Shown here: positions 25,183 through 34,234 of the stretch, one piece after another
Layout: each line of letters begins with the position of its first letter
How positions within the stretch are numbered: the stretch's first letter is position 1
Assembly (NCBI RefSeq): GCF_030324495.1
Contig: NZ_JACAGN010000010.1
Location: 1 to 64,000, forward strand
Length of the DNA stretch: 64,000 nt
Origin: Myroides sp. 1354
GTDB taxonomy: Bacteria; Bacteroidota; Bacteroidia; Flavobacteriales; Flavobacteriaceae
Direction of reading: 5' to 3'
Translations under genes and position numbers: made by a program
The notes under the pieces: model-generated
The model's input: the letters and a program-made list of their open reading frames with translations, nothing else
Told to the model about the DNA's origin: nothing
The model's database searches: none

Positions 25183-26196
25183 ATGAAAATAAAAAAAGCA
25201 AATTGGGGATTGGGAATCGCACTCGTTGCATTTGTATTTATACTCAATCTTTCTTGGGGAAGTGTACACATTCCTTTTAAGGAGGTGATTCGCATTCTCA
25301 CAGGGCAAGAAGGAACTAAAGCATCATGGGACTATATTGTATTGCATTATCGCTTACCCAAAGCCATTGTGGCGATGCTGGTGGGTATAGCGCTATCTCT
25401 TAGTGGCTTATTGATGCAAACGCTGTTTCGAAATCCCATGGCAGAATCCTATGTATTGGGAATTAGTGCAGGAGCCGGACTAGGTGTAGCCCTTGTTTTG
25501 ATGGGGGGAGCATTATTACCTACTTTTCTTACTCCTTATTTGACGTCAAATTATGCGTTATTGGTTACTTCTGTTTTAGGAAGTTTACTTTTGTTACTCC
25601 TGATTTTAAGCGTTTCTTATCGCGTGAAGAATGCCATCACCGTTTTAATCGTCGGCTTAATGTTTGGTAGTTTTGCCAATGCTATTATTGCTATTCTTAC
25701 CTATTTTAGCGAAGCAGATCAATTGAAAAAATACGTAGTTTGGATGTCGGGAAGTTTGGGTAACCTAACCAAAGAAATGATTGTACTTTTCTTGATTGTC
25801 GTTAGTCTAGGTGTCGTTTTAGCTCTATTTTTAATTCGCAGATTAGACGCGTTGTTGTTGGGGGATGCCTACGCAGCTTCTTTGGGAATTAACGTCAAGC
25901 AAACGAGAAATTTAATTATTATAACAACCAGCTTGTTGGCGGGAGGAGCAACGGCATTTGTTGGACCTATTGCTTTTGTTGGACTCGCTGTTCCACATAT
26001 GGCGCGTTTGCTGTGGAAAACAAATACACATCGCCCTTTGATTGGCGCCTGTATCTGGATGGGGAGTCTAGTGCTTTTGGTTTGTGATATGCTGACCCAA
26101 ATTCAAGACCAAGTGATGTTGCCTATTAATGCTATTACTGCTATTTTTGGAGCTCCCATTGTAATCGTGTTGTTATTTAAATACCGAATTTTTTAG
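25183..26196 (+). CDS. FecCD-family ABC importer permease
   Basis: A 337-residue inner-membrane permease with about ten helices and FecCD/BtuC motifs: LRLPK-type start of the core (YRLPKAIVAMLVG), GLLMQTLFRNPMAESYVLGIS, and the ATPase-coupling segment GGATAFVGPIAFVGLAVPHMARL. It begins on the base after the binding-protein stop, so the two are one operon. The usual FepC/BtuD ATPase gene does not follow; tgt is next, with its own promoter. The ATPase must come from another locus. Confidence 0.93.
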   Translation: MKIKKANWGLGIALVAFVFILNLSWGSVHIPFKEVIRILTGQEGTKASWDYIVLHYRLPKAIVAMLVGIALSLSGLLMQTLFRNPMAESYVLGISAGAGLGVALVLMGGALLPTFLTPYLTSNYALLVTSVLGSLLLLLLILSVSYRVKNAITVLIVGLMFGSFANAIIAILTYFSEADQLKKYVVWMSGSLGNLTKEMIVLFLIVVSLGVVLALFLIRRLDALLLGDAYAASLGINVKQTRNLIIITTSLLAGGATAFVGPIAFVGLAVPHMARLLWKTNTHRPLIGACIWMGSLVLLVCDMLTQIQDQVMLPINAITAIFGAPIVIVLLFKYRIF

Positions 26197-26223
26197 AAAA
26201 TAGAAAAAAAAAGTAAAACTAGG

Positions 26224-26251
26224 TTGGATGACTAGTTTTAAATTATCTTTG
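26224..26251 (+). promoter_or_regulatory. promoter of tgt
   Basis: TTG (26224-26226), a 17-bp spacer and TATCTTTG (26244-26251) fit the Bacteroidota consensus. The tgt ATG lies 20 bp downstream. Confidence 0.7.
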
Positions 26252-26270
26252 CAAGCTGTAAATAGACAAT

Positions 26271-27401
26271 ATGAAGTTCGAATTATTACATACTGATGTT
26301 CAGTCACGTGCGCGTGCTGGAAAAATTACTACGGATCACGGTGTAATTGAAACACCTATTTTCATGCCTGTTGGAACAGTGGCAACCGTAAAAGGAGTGC
26401 ACCAACGTGAGCTAAAGGAAGAAATTAATCCTGATATTATTCTAGGAAATACCTACCATTTATATCTACGACCAAAAGTAGAAATCTTAAAACAAGCGGG
26501 TGGTTTGCACAAATTCATGAACTGGGACCGCAATATTTTAACGGATAGTGGAGGATTTCAAGTGTATTCTCTTTCTGCAAATAGAAAGATTAAAGAAGAA
26601 GGGGTAAAATTCAAATCTCATATTGATGGGTCGTATCACTTTTTCTCTCCTGAGAATGTGATGGAAATTCAACGTGCTATTGGAGCAGATATCATTATGG
26701 CTTTTGATGAGTGTACGCCTTACCCTTGTGATTATCGCTATGCAAAGCGTTCGATGCATATGACACACCGTTGGTTAGACCGTTGTGTGACTCACTTTAA
26801 TAAAACACCCGAATTATACGGATATTCTCAAGCTTTATTCCCAATCGTTCAAGGAAGTACGTATAAAGATTTACGTCAACAATCCGCAGAATACATCGCT
26901 AATGTTGGTGCGGAAGGAAATGCGATTGGCGGTTTGTCTGTGGGAGAACCAGCAGAAGAAATGTACGCGATGACAGATGTGGTAACTTCTATTTTACCTG
27001 AAGATAAACCAAGATATTTGATGGGGGTAGGTACGCCAATTAATATTTTAGAAAATATCGCCCTTGGTATTGATATGTTTGACTGTGTAATGCCCACGCG
27101 TAATGCGAGAAATGGTATGTTATTCACAGCAGAAGGAATTATCAATATCAAAAATAAAAAATGGGAGAACGATTTCTCACCAATTGATGCCATGGGACAT
27201 ACGTGGGTGGATACGGAATATTCTAAAGCTTACTTACGTCACTTATTTGCTGCCAATGAATCACTTGGAAAACAAATTGCCTCTATTCACAATTTAGGTT
27301 TCTATATGTGGTTAGTGCGCGAAGCACGTCAGCAAATTTTAGCAGGAACATTCGCAACTTGGAAAAATAAAATGGTGAAACAATTGGGAGAAAGATTGTA
27401 A
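26271..27401 (+). CDS. tgt: queuine tRNA-ribosyltransferase
   Basis: A 376-residue tRNA-guanine transglycosylase that replaces guanine 34 by a queuosine precursor in GUN anticodons. Family motifs are complete: HQRELKEEI, GNTYHLYLRP, ILTDSGGFQVYSL, AFDECTPYP, GGLSVGEP, RYLMGVGTP and the catalytic region FDCVMPTRNARNG. The C-terminal zinc site is altered: the segment before YSKAYLRHLF reads IDAMGHTWVDTE, without the three cysteines found in E. coli Tgt, while the later His (IASIHNLG) is kept. Possibly in one transcript with the lptG-like gene 37 bp downstream. Confidence 0.96.
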   Translation: MKFELLHTDVQSRARAGKITTDHGVIETPIFMPVGTVATVKGVHQRELKEEINPDIILGNTYHLYLRPKVEILKQAGGLHKFMNWDRNILTDSGGFQVYSLSANRKIKEEGVKFKSHIDGSYHFFSPENVMEIQRAIGADIIMAFDECTPYPCDYRYAKRSMHMTHRWLDRCVTHFNKTPELYGYSQALFPIVQGSTYKDLRQQSAEYIANVGAEGNAIGGLSVGEPAEEMYAMTDVVTSILPEDKPRYLMGVGTPINILENIALGIDMFDCVMPTRNARNGMLFTAEGIINIKNKKWENDFSPIDAMGHTWVDTEYSKAYLRHLFAANESLGKQIASIHNLGFYMWLVREARQQILAGTFATWKNKMVKQLGERL

Positions 27402-27438
27402 GAATCAACATACGTCAAATAGCAAAAGTAGTGTACAG

Positions 27439-28512
27439 ATGAAAATTATAGACTGGTATATTTTAAAGCGATATTTAGCCACTTTTTTTGTGATGCTCTT
27501 GCTATTTGTACCTATTGGTATTGTGATAGACGTTTCTGAAAAGATTAATAAAATCCTGGAAAACAAGGTGCCTATCCAGGCAACAATCCTATATTATTTG
27601 GATTTTACGGTCTACTTTGCCAATATGTTATTCCCTATATTTCTGTTTATTTCTATTATTTGGTTTACCTCTAAATTAGCAAATAACACAGAAATTGTCG
27701 CTATTTTAAGTTCGGGAATTTCGTTTACTCGATTTTTACGTCCTTATCTAATCGGTGCTGCGCTTATCTCTTTGTTGGCGCTAGCGATGGCCATGTATAT
27801 TGTGCCTAAAGCAAGTGCAGGGTATAACGATTATCGCTATAAATACCTAAAGAGAGATGAGGTGCGAGAAAGTCAGAATGTATTCAAACAAATCAATGCG
27901 AATGAATTTATCTTTGTGAGTAACTTCAACTACAGTACCAATACGGGATATAATTTTACTATTGAAGAATTCGATGGCAATAAATTAGTTTCGAAAGTGG
28001 AAGCAAAACGCATCGAGTGGAGTGCTGAAACGAAAATGTATACGCTGTATGATTATTTTAAACGAGAAGTTGGAGAATCAGGAGATGTGTTAGAGTTTGC
28101 CGACTCCAAAGAATTGCACTTGGAATTTGATATTGACGATTTGAGTCCGGTTGTGTATGCCGCTGAAACAATGACTTTAGGACAACTAAAGAAATTTATT
28201 GAAAAGGAACGCATGCGCGGATCTTCTAATATCAATGTGCACTTGGTGGTCTTGTACAAAAAATATAGTGTACCTGTATCGGCCTTTATTTTGACGATTA
28301 TTGCCGTATCTGTTTCTTCAATGAAACGAAGAGGAGGAATGGGAATTAACTTAGCTATCGGTATTGCGTTAGCTTTTATATATGTCTTCTTTGATAAGAT
28401 TTTTAGTGTGTTAGCGGAAGCTTCTAGTATGTCACCTTTAGTGGCTGTATGGATCCCTAATGTCACATTCTCAATTTTAGCTATATTTTTATTACGAAAT
28501 GCTCGCAGATAA
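27439..28512 (+). CDS. lptG: LptF/LptG-family permease
   Basis: A 357-residue YjgP/YjgQ-type protein: three N-terminal membrane helices (about 10-30, 52-75, 97-118), a large periplasmic beta-jellyroll domain (about 125-260) and three C-terminal helices (about 272-350). LptF and LptG form the membrane part of the LptB2FG exporter that extracts LPS from the inner membrane. The tgt-lptG-EamA order is familiar from flavobacteria. The symbol follows that convention, but LptF cannot be excluded from sequence alone. Confidence 0.88.
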   Translation: MKIIDWYILKRYLATFFVMLLLFVPIGIVIDVSEKINKILENKVPIQATILYYLDFTVYFANMLFPIFLFISIIWFTSKLANNTEIVAILSSGISFTRFLRPYLIGAALISLLALAMAMYIVPKASAGYNDYRYKYLKRDEVRESQNVFKQINANEFIFVSNFNYSTNTGYNFTIEEFDGNKLVSKVEAKRIEWSAETKMYTLYDYFKREVGESGDVLEFADSKELHLEFDIDDLSPVVYAAETMTLGQLKKFIEKERMRGSSNINVHLVVLYKKYSVPVSAFILTIIAVSVSSMKRRGGMGINLAIGIALAFIYVFFDKIFSVLAEASSMSPLVAVWIPNVTFSILAIFLLRNARR

Positions 28513-29392
28513 CGTAAAGAGTAATCTATTATTACACCTCATTGTATTTGTTTGGGGGTTTACAGCTATTCTAGGTAATTTAATTACCCTAGAGGCGCTA
28601 CCTTTGGTTTGGTATAGAATTGTGATTGCAGTGATTACCTTAGTCTTGTTATTCGCTTTTAAACGACAAACAGTAAAGGATAGTAAAAGCAATATTGCTC
28701 GCTTTTTAGCCGCAGGAATTGTCATTGCCTTGCATTGGCTGACCTTTTTCTGGGCAATCAAAGTTTCCAACGTATCAGTAACCTTAGCCTGTTTGTCTAC
28801 AGGTGCTTTTTTTACTTCGATTCTAGAACCTATTTTCTATAAACGCAAGATTATCGCCTATGAAGTGTTCTTCGGTTTTATCGTTGTTTGTGCTTTAGGC
28901 TTGATTTTTAGCGTAAGTACGGAATATGTGGAAGGAATTTTATTAGCCTTAAGTGCCGCTTGTTTGTCTGCCGTTTTTTCAATTATCAATGGCAAATTCG
29001 CACAGCATTCTTCCGCTTCTATTATTACCTTTTACGAAATGATAGGCGGATTGCTGATCCTTTCTATCTATCTTTTGTTTAGCGGAGGATTTACTGCTGA
29101 ATTCTTTACCGTTACTACTACAGATTGGCTGTGGTTGTTAGTATTAGGTACGTTTTGTACGGCTTTCGCTTTTATCGGATCTGTCTATGTGATGAAGTAT
29201 ATTACGCCTTTTACCGTGATGCTAACCATTAATTTAGAACCCGTATATGGGATTCTACTCGCCATTCTTATTTTTAAAGACAGTGAAAAAATGAGCCCCG
29301 AATTTTACGTCGGTGCCTTGTTAATATTAAGTACAGTAGTGCTAAATGCTATTGTTAAAAACAGGAAAAAGATAAAAGTTGCCAAAATATAG
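28499..29392 (+). CDS. EamA/DMT-family transporter
   Basis: A 297-residue inner-membrane protein with ten predicted helices in two EamA repeats (about 10-140 and 150-285), ending in a Lys-rich tail (VKNRKKIKVAK). Conserved features include ALHWLTFFWAIKVSNVS and FIGSVYVMKYITPFT. DMT transporters export or exchange metabolites such as amino acids; the substrate is unknown. It overlaps the lptG-like gene by 14 bases and is likely co-translated. Confidence 0.9.
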   Translation: MLADNVKSNLLLHLIVFVWGFTAILGNLITLEALPLVWYRIVIAVITLVLLFAFKRQTVKDSKSNIARFLAAGIVIALHWLTFFWAIKVSNVSVTLACLSTGAFFTSILEPIFYKRKIIAYEVFFGFIVVCALGLIFSVSTEYVEGILLALSAACLSAVFSIINGKFAQHSSASIITFYEMIGGLLILSIYLLFSGGFTAEFFTVTTTDWLWLLVLGTFCTAFAFIGSVYVMKYITPFTVMLTINLEPVYGILLAILIFKDSEKMSPEFYVGALLILSTVVLNAIVKNRKKIKVAKI

Positions 29393-29456
29393 TATGTCTA
29401 TATAGAGGAAAATTTTATCTTTGTCATTAGTAATTGAAACTAAAATTTATTCATAA

Positions 29457-30410
29457 ATGGAATATTTAGATTTTGAGCTTCCTATTAAAGAACTTGAGGA
29501 GCAGTTAAAAAAATGTACGTTAATCGGGGAAGAATCTGATGTAGATGTATCAACGACTTGCTCACAAATCGAGAAGAAATTAGAAGAGACAAAGAAAACA
29601 ATATATAAGAATTTGACTCCTTGGCAACGCGTACAATTGTCAAGACATCCAAACAGACCTTATACCGTTGATTATATTAAAGCCCTTTGTGGAGATACAT
29701 TTTTAGAATTATTTGGTGATAGAAATGTAAAAGACGACAAAGCAATGATTGGTGGTTTAGGTAAAATCGGAGATCAAAGTTTTATGTTCGTAGGTCAACA
29801 AAAAGGATTCAACACAAAGACGAGACAGTATAGAAACTTCGGGATGGCAAATCCTGAAGGATACAGAAAGGCTTTGCGTTTAATGCAAATGGCTGAGAAG
29901 TTTAATATTCCAATCGTAACGTTGATCGATACTCCGGGTGCATACCCAGGATTAGAAGCAGAGGAAAGAGGACAAGGAGAAGCGATTGCGCGTAATATTT
30001 ATGAAATGTTCCGTATTAAAGTGCCTATCATCTGTATTATTATCGGTGAAGGAGCTTCAGGTGGTGCATTGGGAATTGGTGTAGGTGACCGTGTAACTAT
30101 GTTGGAAAATACATGGTACTCTGTAATTTCACCAGAATCTTGTTCTTCTATTTTATGGAGAAGCTGGGAGTTCAAAGAACAAGCTGCTGATGCTTTAAAA
30201 TTGACTTCTTATGATATGAAAAAGAATAAGTTAGTGGATGATATCATTGCAGAACCTCTTGGAGGTGCCCATTCTGATAGAGAAGCTACTTTCGAATCAG
30301 TGAGATCGTACATTGTGAAAACACATAAAGAATTAGCAAAAACTCCACTTGATAAGTTACTGAACCAACGCATGGAGAAGTACTTCGAAATGGGAGAATA
30401 CAAAAGCTAA
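29457..30410 (+). CDS. accA: acetyl-CoA carboxylase carboxyltransferase subunit alpha
   Basis: A 317-residue AccA, the usual length. It catalyses the second half reaction of malonyl-CoA synthesis together with AccD, the committed step of fatty-acid synthesis. Motifs: [72 protein letters not shown] -7-like TATCTTTG lies at 29416-29423, but no clear -33 box precedes it. It ends at the hairpin at 30428. Confidence 0.98.
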   Translation: MEYLDFELPIKELEEQLKKCTLIGEESDVDVSTTCSQIEKKLEETKKTIYKNLTPWQRVQLSRHPNRPYTVDYIKALCGDTFLELFGDRNVKDDKAMIGGLGKIGDQSFMFVGQQKGFNTKTRQYRNFGMANPEGYRKALRLMQMAEKFNIPIVTLIDTPGAYPGLEAEERGQGEAIARNIYEMFRIKVPIICIIIGEGASGGALGIGVGDRVTMLENTWYSVISPESCSSILWRSWEFKEQAADALKLTSYDMKKNKLVDDIIAEPLGGAHSDREATFESVRSYIVKTHKELAKTPLDKLLNQRMEKYFEMGEYKS

Positions 30411-30427
30411 TTAGCAAAATAAAAAAT

Positions 30428-30458
30428 AAAAAATCCGAGTTTTTACTCGGATTTTTTA
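30428..30458 (+). terminator. terminator of accA
   Basis: Stem AAATCCGAGT/ACTCGGATTT with a TTTT loop and a T-run, 20 bp past the accA stop. Confidence 0.92.
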
Positions 30459-30555
30459 TGCTTTAATATTTCTGGAATCAAATGAAAATAGTTTATTTTT
30501 ATTGATTATAAATGGAATACAATATCAGTTCACAAAAAAGAGTTATTTTCGCACT

Positions 30556-32094
30556 ATGGAAAAAGCAAAAGATATACGCACCTATGCCAACTCTTTTACT
30601 AAAGATGTAATTGCTTTAGAAAAAGGGAAGTTACCACCTCAAGTTACTGACTTTGAGGAGGCTGTTTTAGGTGCCATGATGATTGATAAAAAAGGGATTG
30701 ACGAAGTAATTGATATTCTTCAACCAGATGCTTTTTATAAGGAAGGACACAAGTATATTTTTGAAGCGATTGATCAATTATTCGTTGGGAATCAACCGAT
30801 TGATTTATTGACTGTATCGGCTCAACTGCGAAAAAACGCAAAACTTGATCTTGCAGGTGGTGATGCCTATTTGGTGAGTTTAACCCAAAAAATTAGTTCT
30901 TCAGCTCATATTGAATTTCACTCTCGTGTGATTCTTCAGAAGTTTATTCAACGCAGTTTGATTCGTATTTCCAATGAAATTATCGAAGATGCCTATGATG
31001 AGACAACAGATGTTTTTGATTTGTTGGATAAGGCGGAAGCAAAACTATACGAGGTTACCCAAGGCAACATTAAGAAGAGTTCTGAGACTGCACAAAGTTT
31101 AGTGGCTCAAGCGAAAAAGCGCATTGAAGAAATTAGTACCAAAGAAGGATTGAGTGGTTTACCTACGGGATTCCATAAATTGGATGAGCTAACATCTGGA
31201 TGGCAACCGAGTGATTTGATTATTATTGCTGCACGTCCCGGGATGGGAAAAACAGCATTTGTATTATCTATGGCTCGTAACATTGCCATTGAGGCAGGAG
31301 CAGGGGTAGCGTTTTTCTCTTTAGAGATGTCCTCAGTTCAGTTGATTACGCGTTTAATTTCATCGGAAACAGGTTTATCTTCAGAGAAATTGCGTACGGG
31401 AAAATTGGAAAAACACGAATGGGAACAGTTGAACGTAAAAGTAAAAGACTTAGAACGAGCACCTTTGTTTATTGATGACACGCCTTCCTTGTCTATTTTC
31501 GATTTACGTGCTAAAGCTAGACGTCTTGCTTCTCAATATGGAATTAAATTGATTGTTATCGACTATTTGCAGTTGATGACAGCAGGAGGAAGTCAAAAAG
31601 GAGGAGGAAACCGTGAGCAAGAGATTTCAACAATTTCTCGAAACTTGAAAGCATTAGCAAAAGAGTTAGATATTCCTGTGATTGCCTTATCGCAGTTATC
31701 GCGTGCAGTAGAAACAAGGGGTACGTCTAAACGCCCTTTATTATCGGATTTAAGGGAGTCTGGAGCGATTGAGCAGGATGCGGATATCGTATCGTTTATC
31801 TATCGTCCAGAGTACTATAAAATAGAAGAATGGGACGATGAGTTCCGTTCCCCTACGGCCGGTCAGGCCGAGTTCATTGTGGCAAAACACAGAAATGGTG
31901 GATTAGACAATATCCGATTGAAGTTCTTAGGTATGTACGGTAAGTTTGACAACTTAGATGAAGACGCCCGTATCGAAGGTTTTGCTGGAGGAGATGGAGT
32001 ATATTCTTCAGCTATCAACGAAGGAGGAGCCAATATGACACAGCATTTACCACCTGCACGAGATGTATTTAACGATGATGATGTACCGTTTTAG
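30556..32094 (+). CDS. dnaB: replicative DNA helicase DnaB
   Basis: A 512-residue DnaB. The ATG at 30556 is used; the open frame extends upstream only from a TTG. The N-terminal domain (about 15-135; EEAVLGAMMID, IDLLTVSAQL) is followed by the RecA-like domain with RPGMGKTAF (Walker A), FFSLEMS, LIVIDYLQLM (Walker B) and LSDLRESGAIEQDAD. It unwinds DNA at the replication fork as a hexamer. The C-terminus ends in the acidic DDDVPF. No intein is present. Confidence 0.97.
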   Translation: MEKAKDIRTYANSFTKDVIALEKGKLPPQVTDFEEAVLGAMMIDKKGIDEVIDILQPDAFYKEGHKYIFEAIDQLFVGNQPIDLLTVSAQLRKNAKLDLAGGDAYLVSLTQKISSSAHIEFHSRVILQKFIQRSLIRISNEIIEDAYDETTDVFDLLDKAEAKLYEVTQGNIKKSSETAQSLVAQAKKRIEEISTKEGLSGLPTGFHKLDELTSGWQPSDLIIIAARPGMGKTAFVLSMARNIAIEAGAGVAFFSLEMSSVQLITRLISSETGLSSEKLRTGKLEKHEWEQLNVKVKDLERAPLFIDDTPSLSIFDLRAKARRLASQYGIKLIVIDYLQLMTAGGSQKGGGNREQEISTISRNLKALAKELDIPVIALSQLSRAVETRGTSKRPLLSDLRESGAIEQDADIVSFIYRPEYYKIEEWDDEFRSPTAGQAEFIVAKHRNGGLDNIRLKFLGMYGKFDNLDEDARIEGFAGGDGVYSSAINEGGANMTQHLPPARDVFNDDDVPF

Positions 32095-32306
32095 TTATCA
32101 GTTAACGGTTATCAGTTATCAGAAGATATTCAATAGTAAGAAAACCATTCCTTTATAGGGGTGGTTTTTTTTTTTTTTGCTTTTTTGCTTTTTTGTTGAT
32201 GGGTGAGGTGGTGAGATGGTGATGAATAACCCTTGTAGGGGCAAATGGCAATTTGCCAAGTAACTGGACAATTTTGATTAAGAGTAAATCAAAAAAGAAG
32301 GATATT
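32095..32306. other. gene-free spacer with dispersed repeats
   Basis: Contains GTTAACGGTTATCAGTTATCAG (GATAACCG-family repeat, about 32097-32120), a T-run with TTTTTTGC units at 32163-32195, and a GTAGGGGCAAAT...ATTTGCC stem at 32235-32257 related to those at 5011 and 23925. No gene. Confidence 0.75.
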
Positions 32307-32358
32307 ATATACATACAAAAAGGCGAAAGATTTATCTTTCGCCTTTTTGTATGTATAT
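32307..32358. terminator. strong two-way terminator
   Basis: A perfect 24-bp stem (arms centred on CAAAAAGGCGAAAGA and its complement) with a 4-nt loop, between convergent dnaB and the SOD-like gene. The following 190 bp to 32547 hold no gene, only a few GATAAC and TGATCACTCA motifs. Confidence 0.9.
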
Positions 32359-32547
32359 TATTTTGTGCGTTATAAATTTCTATCGAATAGAAAAGCAAGG
32401 ATAGAATTAAATCAGAGTATTTATTGATTACTCCTAACCTTTAGAGTTGCTTTTTTCGTTTTTTCGCACGTTGCTTTTTCGCCAGATTATCTATTAAAGA
32501 AGAATATATCAAAATCGAAAATTAACCGATAACAGTAATCTGATCAC

Positions 32548-33312
32548 TCATAACTGATCACTCAATCTACGATTTGCAAATTCCCAATTCAAGTGAGGGA
32601 GTAAAGCTTTGATGTATTTTTCTTTATCATTTTTATAGGAAGGTAAATAAGCGTGTTCCCATAAATCAATCACTAAAAGTGGTTTTCCCAATCTTAATGT
32701 AATTGGATTAGCGTTGTTTTCTGTGGTGATCAATGTCAAGTTATTACGGTGATCTACCAACAACCACAACCATCCAGAACCTTCAAATTCAACAGCGATT
32801 CTCGTGATTTCAGCCTTTAGGTTGTTGTATGAGCCAAAGCTAGATGAAATCAAGGCCGATAAACCTGTATTTGGACTAGTTGTTGTGTTCTTATTAATCG
32901 ACTGCCAAAAAAAATCGTGATTATAATAGGCTCCTGCAGCATTTGTTAATTCAGCTTGTGAAGGTGGAACTTTCGTCAAAATACCTACCAAACTATCTGT
33001 AACGTAAGGCGTACCATGCAGTGCAGTATTCAAGCGATTGGCATAATCCAAATGAATCACACCATAATGGAGCGCTAAATCTTCAGGTTTGAACAAGTTT
33101 TCAATCTCTTCATATTGAAAAGAGAGCGCATGCATTTCAAATGGTCCTTGTTTGGTTTTTACTTTTTCCTGACCAAGAACTGATTTCTTTTCTACGACAA
33201 AAGTTTCCCTTTTAGGGATTTCAACTTCAATGTGTTCGTTTTTCCTTCCACAAGATGACGTAATAACGACAAGCAAAAGAAATGCAAGGTTTAGCAACTT
33301 GATTTTTTTCAT
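32548..33312 (-). CDS. iron/manganese superoxide-dismutase-fold lipoprotein
   Basis: A 254-residue exported protein. The ATG at 33312 gives a lipoprotein signal peptide with Cys21 (VITSSCGRK); the longer frame lacks a sensible N-terminus. The body is the Fe/Mn-SOD fold, with metal ligands at H82 (LALHYG), H132 (YYNHDFFW), D216 and H220 (DLWEHAYL). The second-shell His that follows the first ligand in most SODs is Ile86 here, while H87 and Y90 remain. It would detoxify superoxide outside the cytoplasm or have a changed activity. The start overlaps the acbp stop by four bases. Confidence 0.85.
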   Translation of the reverse strand: MKKIKLLNLAFLLLVVITSSCGRKNEHIEVEIPKRETFVVEKKSVLGQEKVKTKQGPFEMHALSFQYEEIENLFKPEDLALHYGVIHLDYANRLNTALHGTPYVTDSLVGILTKVPPSQAELTNAAGAYYNHDFFWQSINKNTTTSPNTGLSALISSSFGSYNNLKAEITRIAVEFEGSGWLWLLVDHRNNLTLITTENNANPITLRLGKPLLVIDLWEHAYLPSYKNDKEKYIKALLPHLNWEFANRRLSDQL

Positions 33313-33578
33313 TCTGCGCTTAAAATAGATTGAGCAAGTTTGATATATTCCACTTTCGCTTGATCTGTAGATAGGTGACTGACCTGTGTCCAAGCATTGA
33401 ATTTAAACGCTTTTTTCAAATCATGCGACATATGTTCAAAGTCTTGATGACTCAAACCATTAGTTGCTTGTTTGTAATAAGCGTAAATCCGCAGCATAAC
33501 ATCTGGAGCCAAATTTCTCGCTTCCTTGGAAATTCGGTTATAAGCTTCTAAGAAGTCTTTGTCTAGTTGCTCGTTCAT
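33309..33578 (-). CDS. acbp: acyl-CoA-binding protein
   Basis: An 89-residue four-helix ACBP. Family residues are visible: LRIYAYYKQATNG (ligand-binding Tyr and Lys region) and KFNAWTQVSHLSTDQAKVEYI. It binds long-chain acyl-CoA esters in the cytoplasm. Coupled at both ends: it starts inside the psd stop (TAATG) and its stop overlaps the SOD-like start (ATGA), in a lipid-synthesis cluster with psd and cdsA. Confidence 0.93.
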   Translation of the reverse strand: MNEQLDKDFLEAYNRISKEARNLAPDVMLRIYAYYKQATNGLSHQDFEHMSHDLKKAFKFNAWTQVSHLSTDQAKVEYIKLAQSILSAE

Positions 33579-34231
33579 TATTGTTTTTTTGCAATTACCG
33601 TTTTGTTTCCAATAGCTTTTTGGTTTAATACCACATCTACTTTTGTTCCAATCGGTAAATATAGGTCTACTCTAGATCCAAATTTAATAAAACCAGCATC
33701 AGTTCCTTGAATAGCTTGCATTCCGGGTTTAGCATAGTTGATAATACGCTTAGCTAATGCACCAGCGATTTGACGATACATTACTTCACCGAAAACCTTG
33801 TTTTCGATTACTACGGTTGTTCTTTCGTTTTCTTCACTCGCTTTAGGATGCCATGCTACTAAGTATTTTCCTGCGTGATATTGACTGTATTTAATCAATC
33901 CACTCAATCCATAACGCGTAACGTGAACATTGATAGGCGACATAAAGATTGAAACCATTAAACGGTTATCTTTGAAATACTCAGGCTCATAAACTTCTTC
34001 AATTACAACTACTTTTCCATCAACAGGAGCTACAATAACATGGTCGTTAGGTGTAATACTTCTATTGGGATTTCTAAAGAATTGCAATACTAAGATTAGC
34101 AGTGCTAGAATAATAGATGACAAGGTCATTCTTAACCAATCAATCGTTATAACATAATCTAAAACTACAATAAAGATTACAGCGACTACTAACGAGAAAA
34201 AAATAATTTTAGTTCCTTCTTTATGAAACAT
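33578..34231 (-). CDS. psd: phosphatidylserine decarboxylase proenzyme
   Basis: A 217-residue short-type PSD. Two N-terminal membrane segments (about 8-46) anchor it to the inner membrane. It converts phosphatidylserine to phosphatidylethanolamine. The self-cleavage site is FIKFGSRVDLYLP, where the Ser after Gly becomes the pyruvoyl group; VAPVDGKV and SIFMSPINVHVTR are conserved. It lies 3 bp after cdsA, its pathway predecessor. No phosphatidylserine synthase gene is in this window. Confidence 0.95.
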   Translation of the reverse strand: MFHKEGTKIIFFSLVVAVIFIVVLDYVITIDWLRMTLSSIILALLILVLQFFRNPNRSITPNDHVIVAPVDGKVVVIEEVYEPEYFKDNRLMVSIFMSPINVHVTRYGLSGLIKYSQYHAGKYLVAWHPKASEENERTTVVIENKVFGEVMYRQIAGALAKRIINYAKPGMQAIQGTDAGFIKFGSRVDLYLPIGTKVDVVLNQKAIGNKTVIAKKQ

Positions 34232-34234
34232 GAC

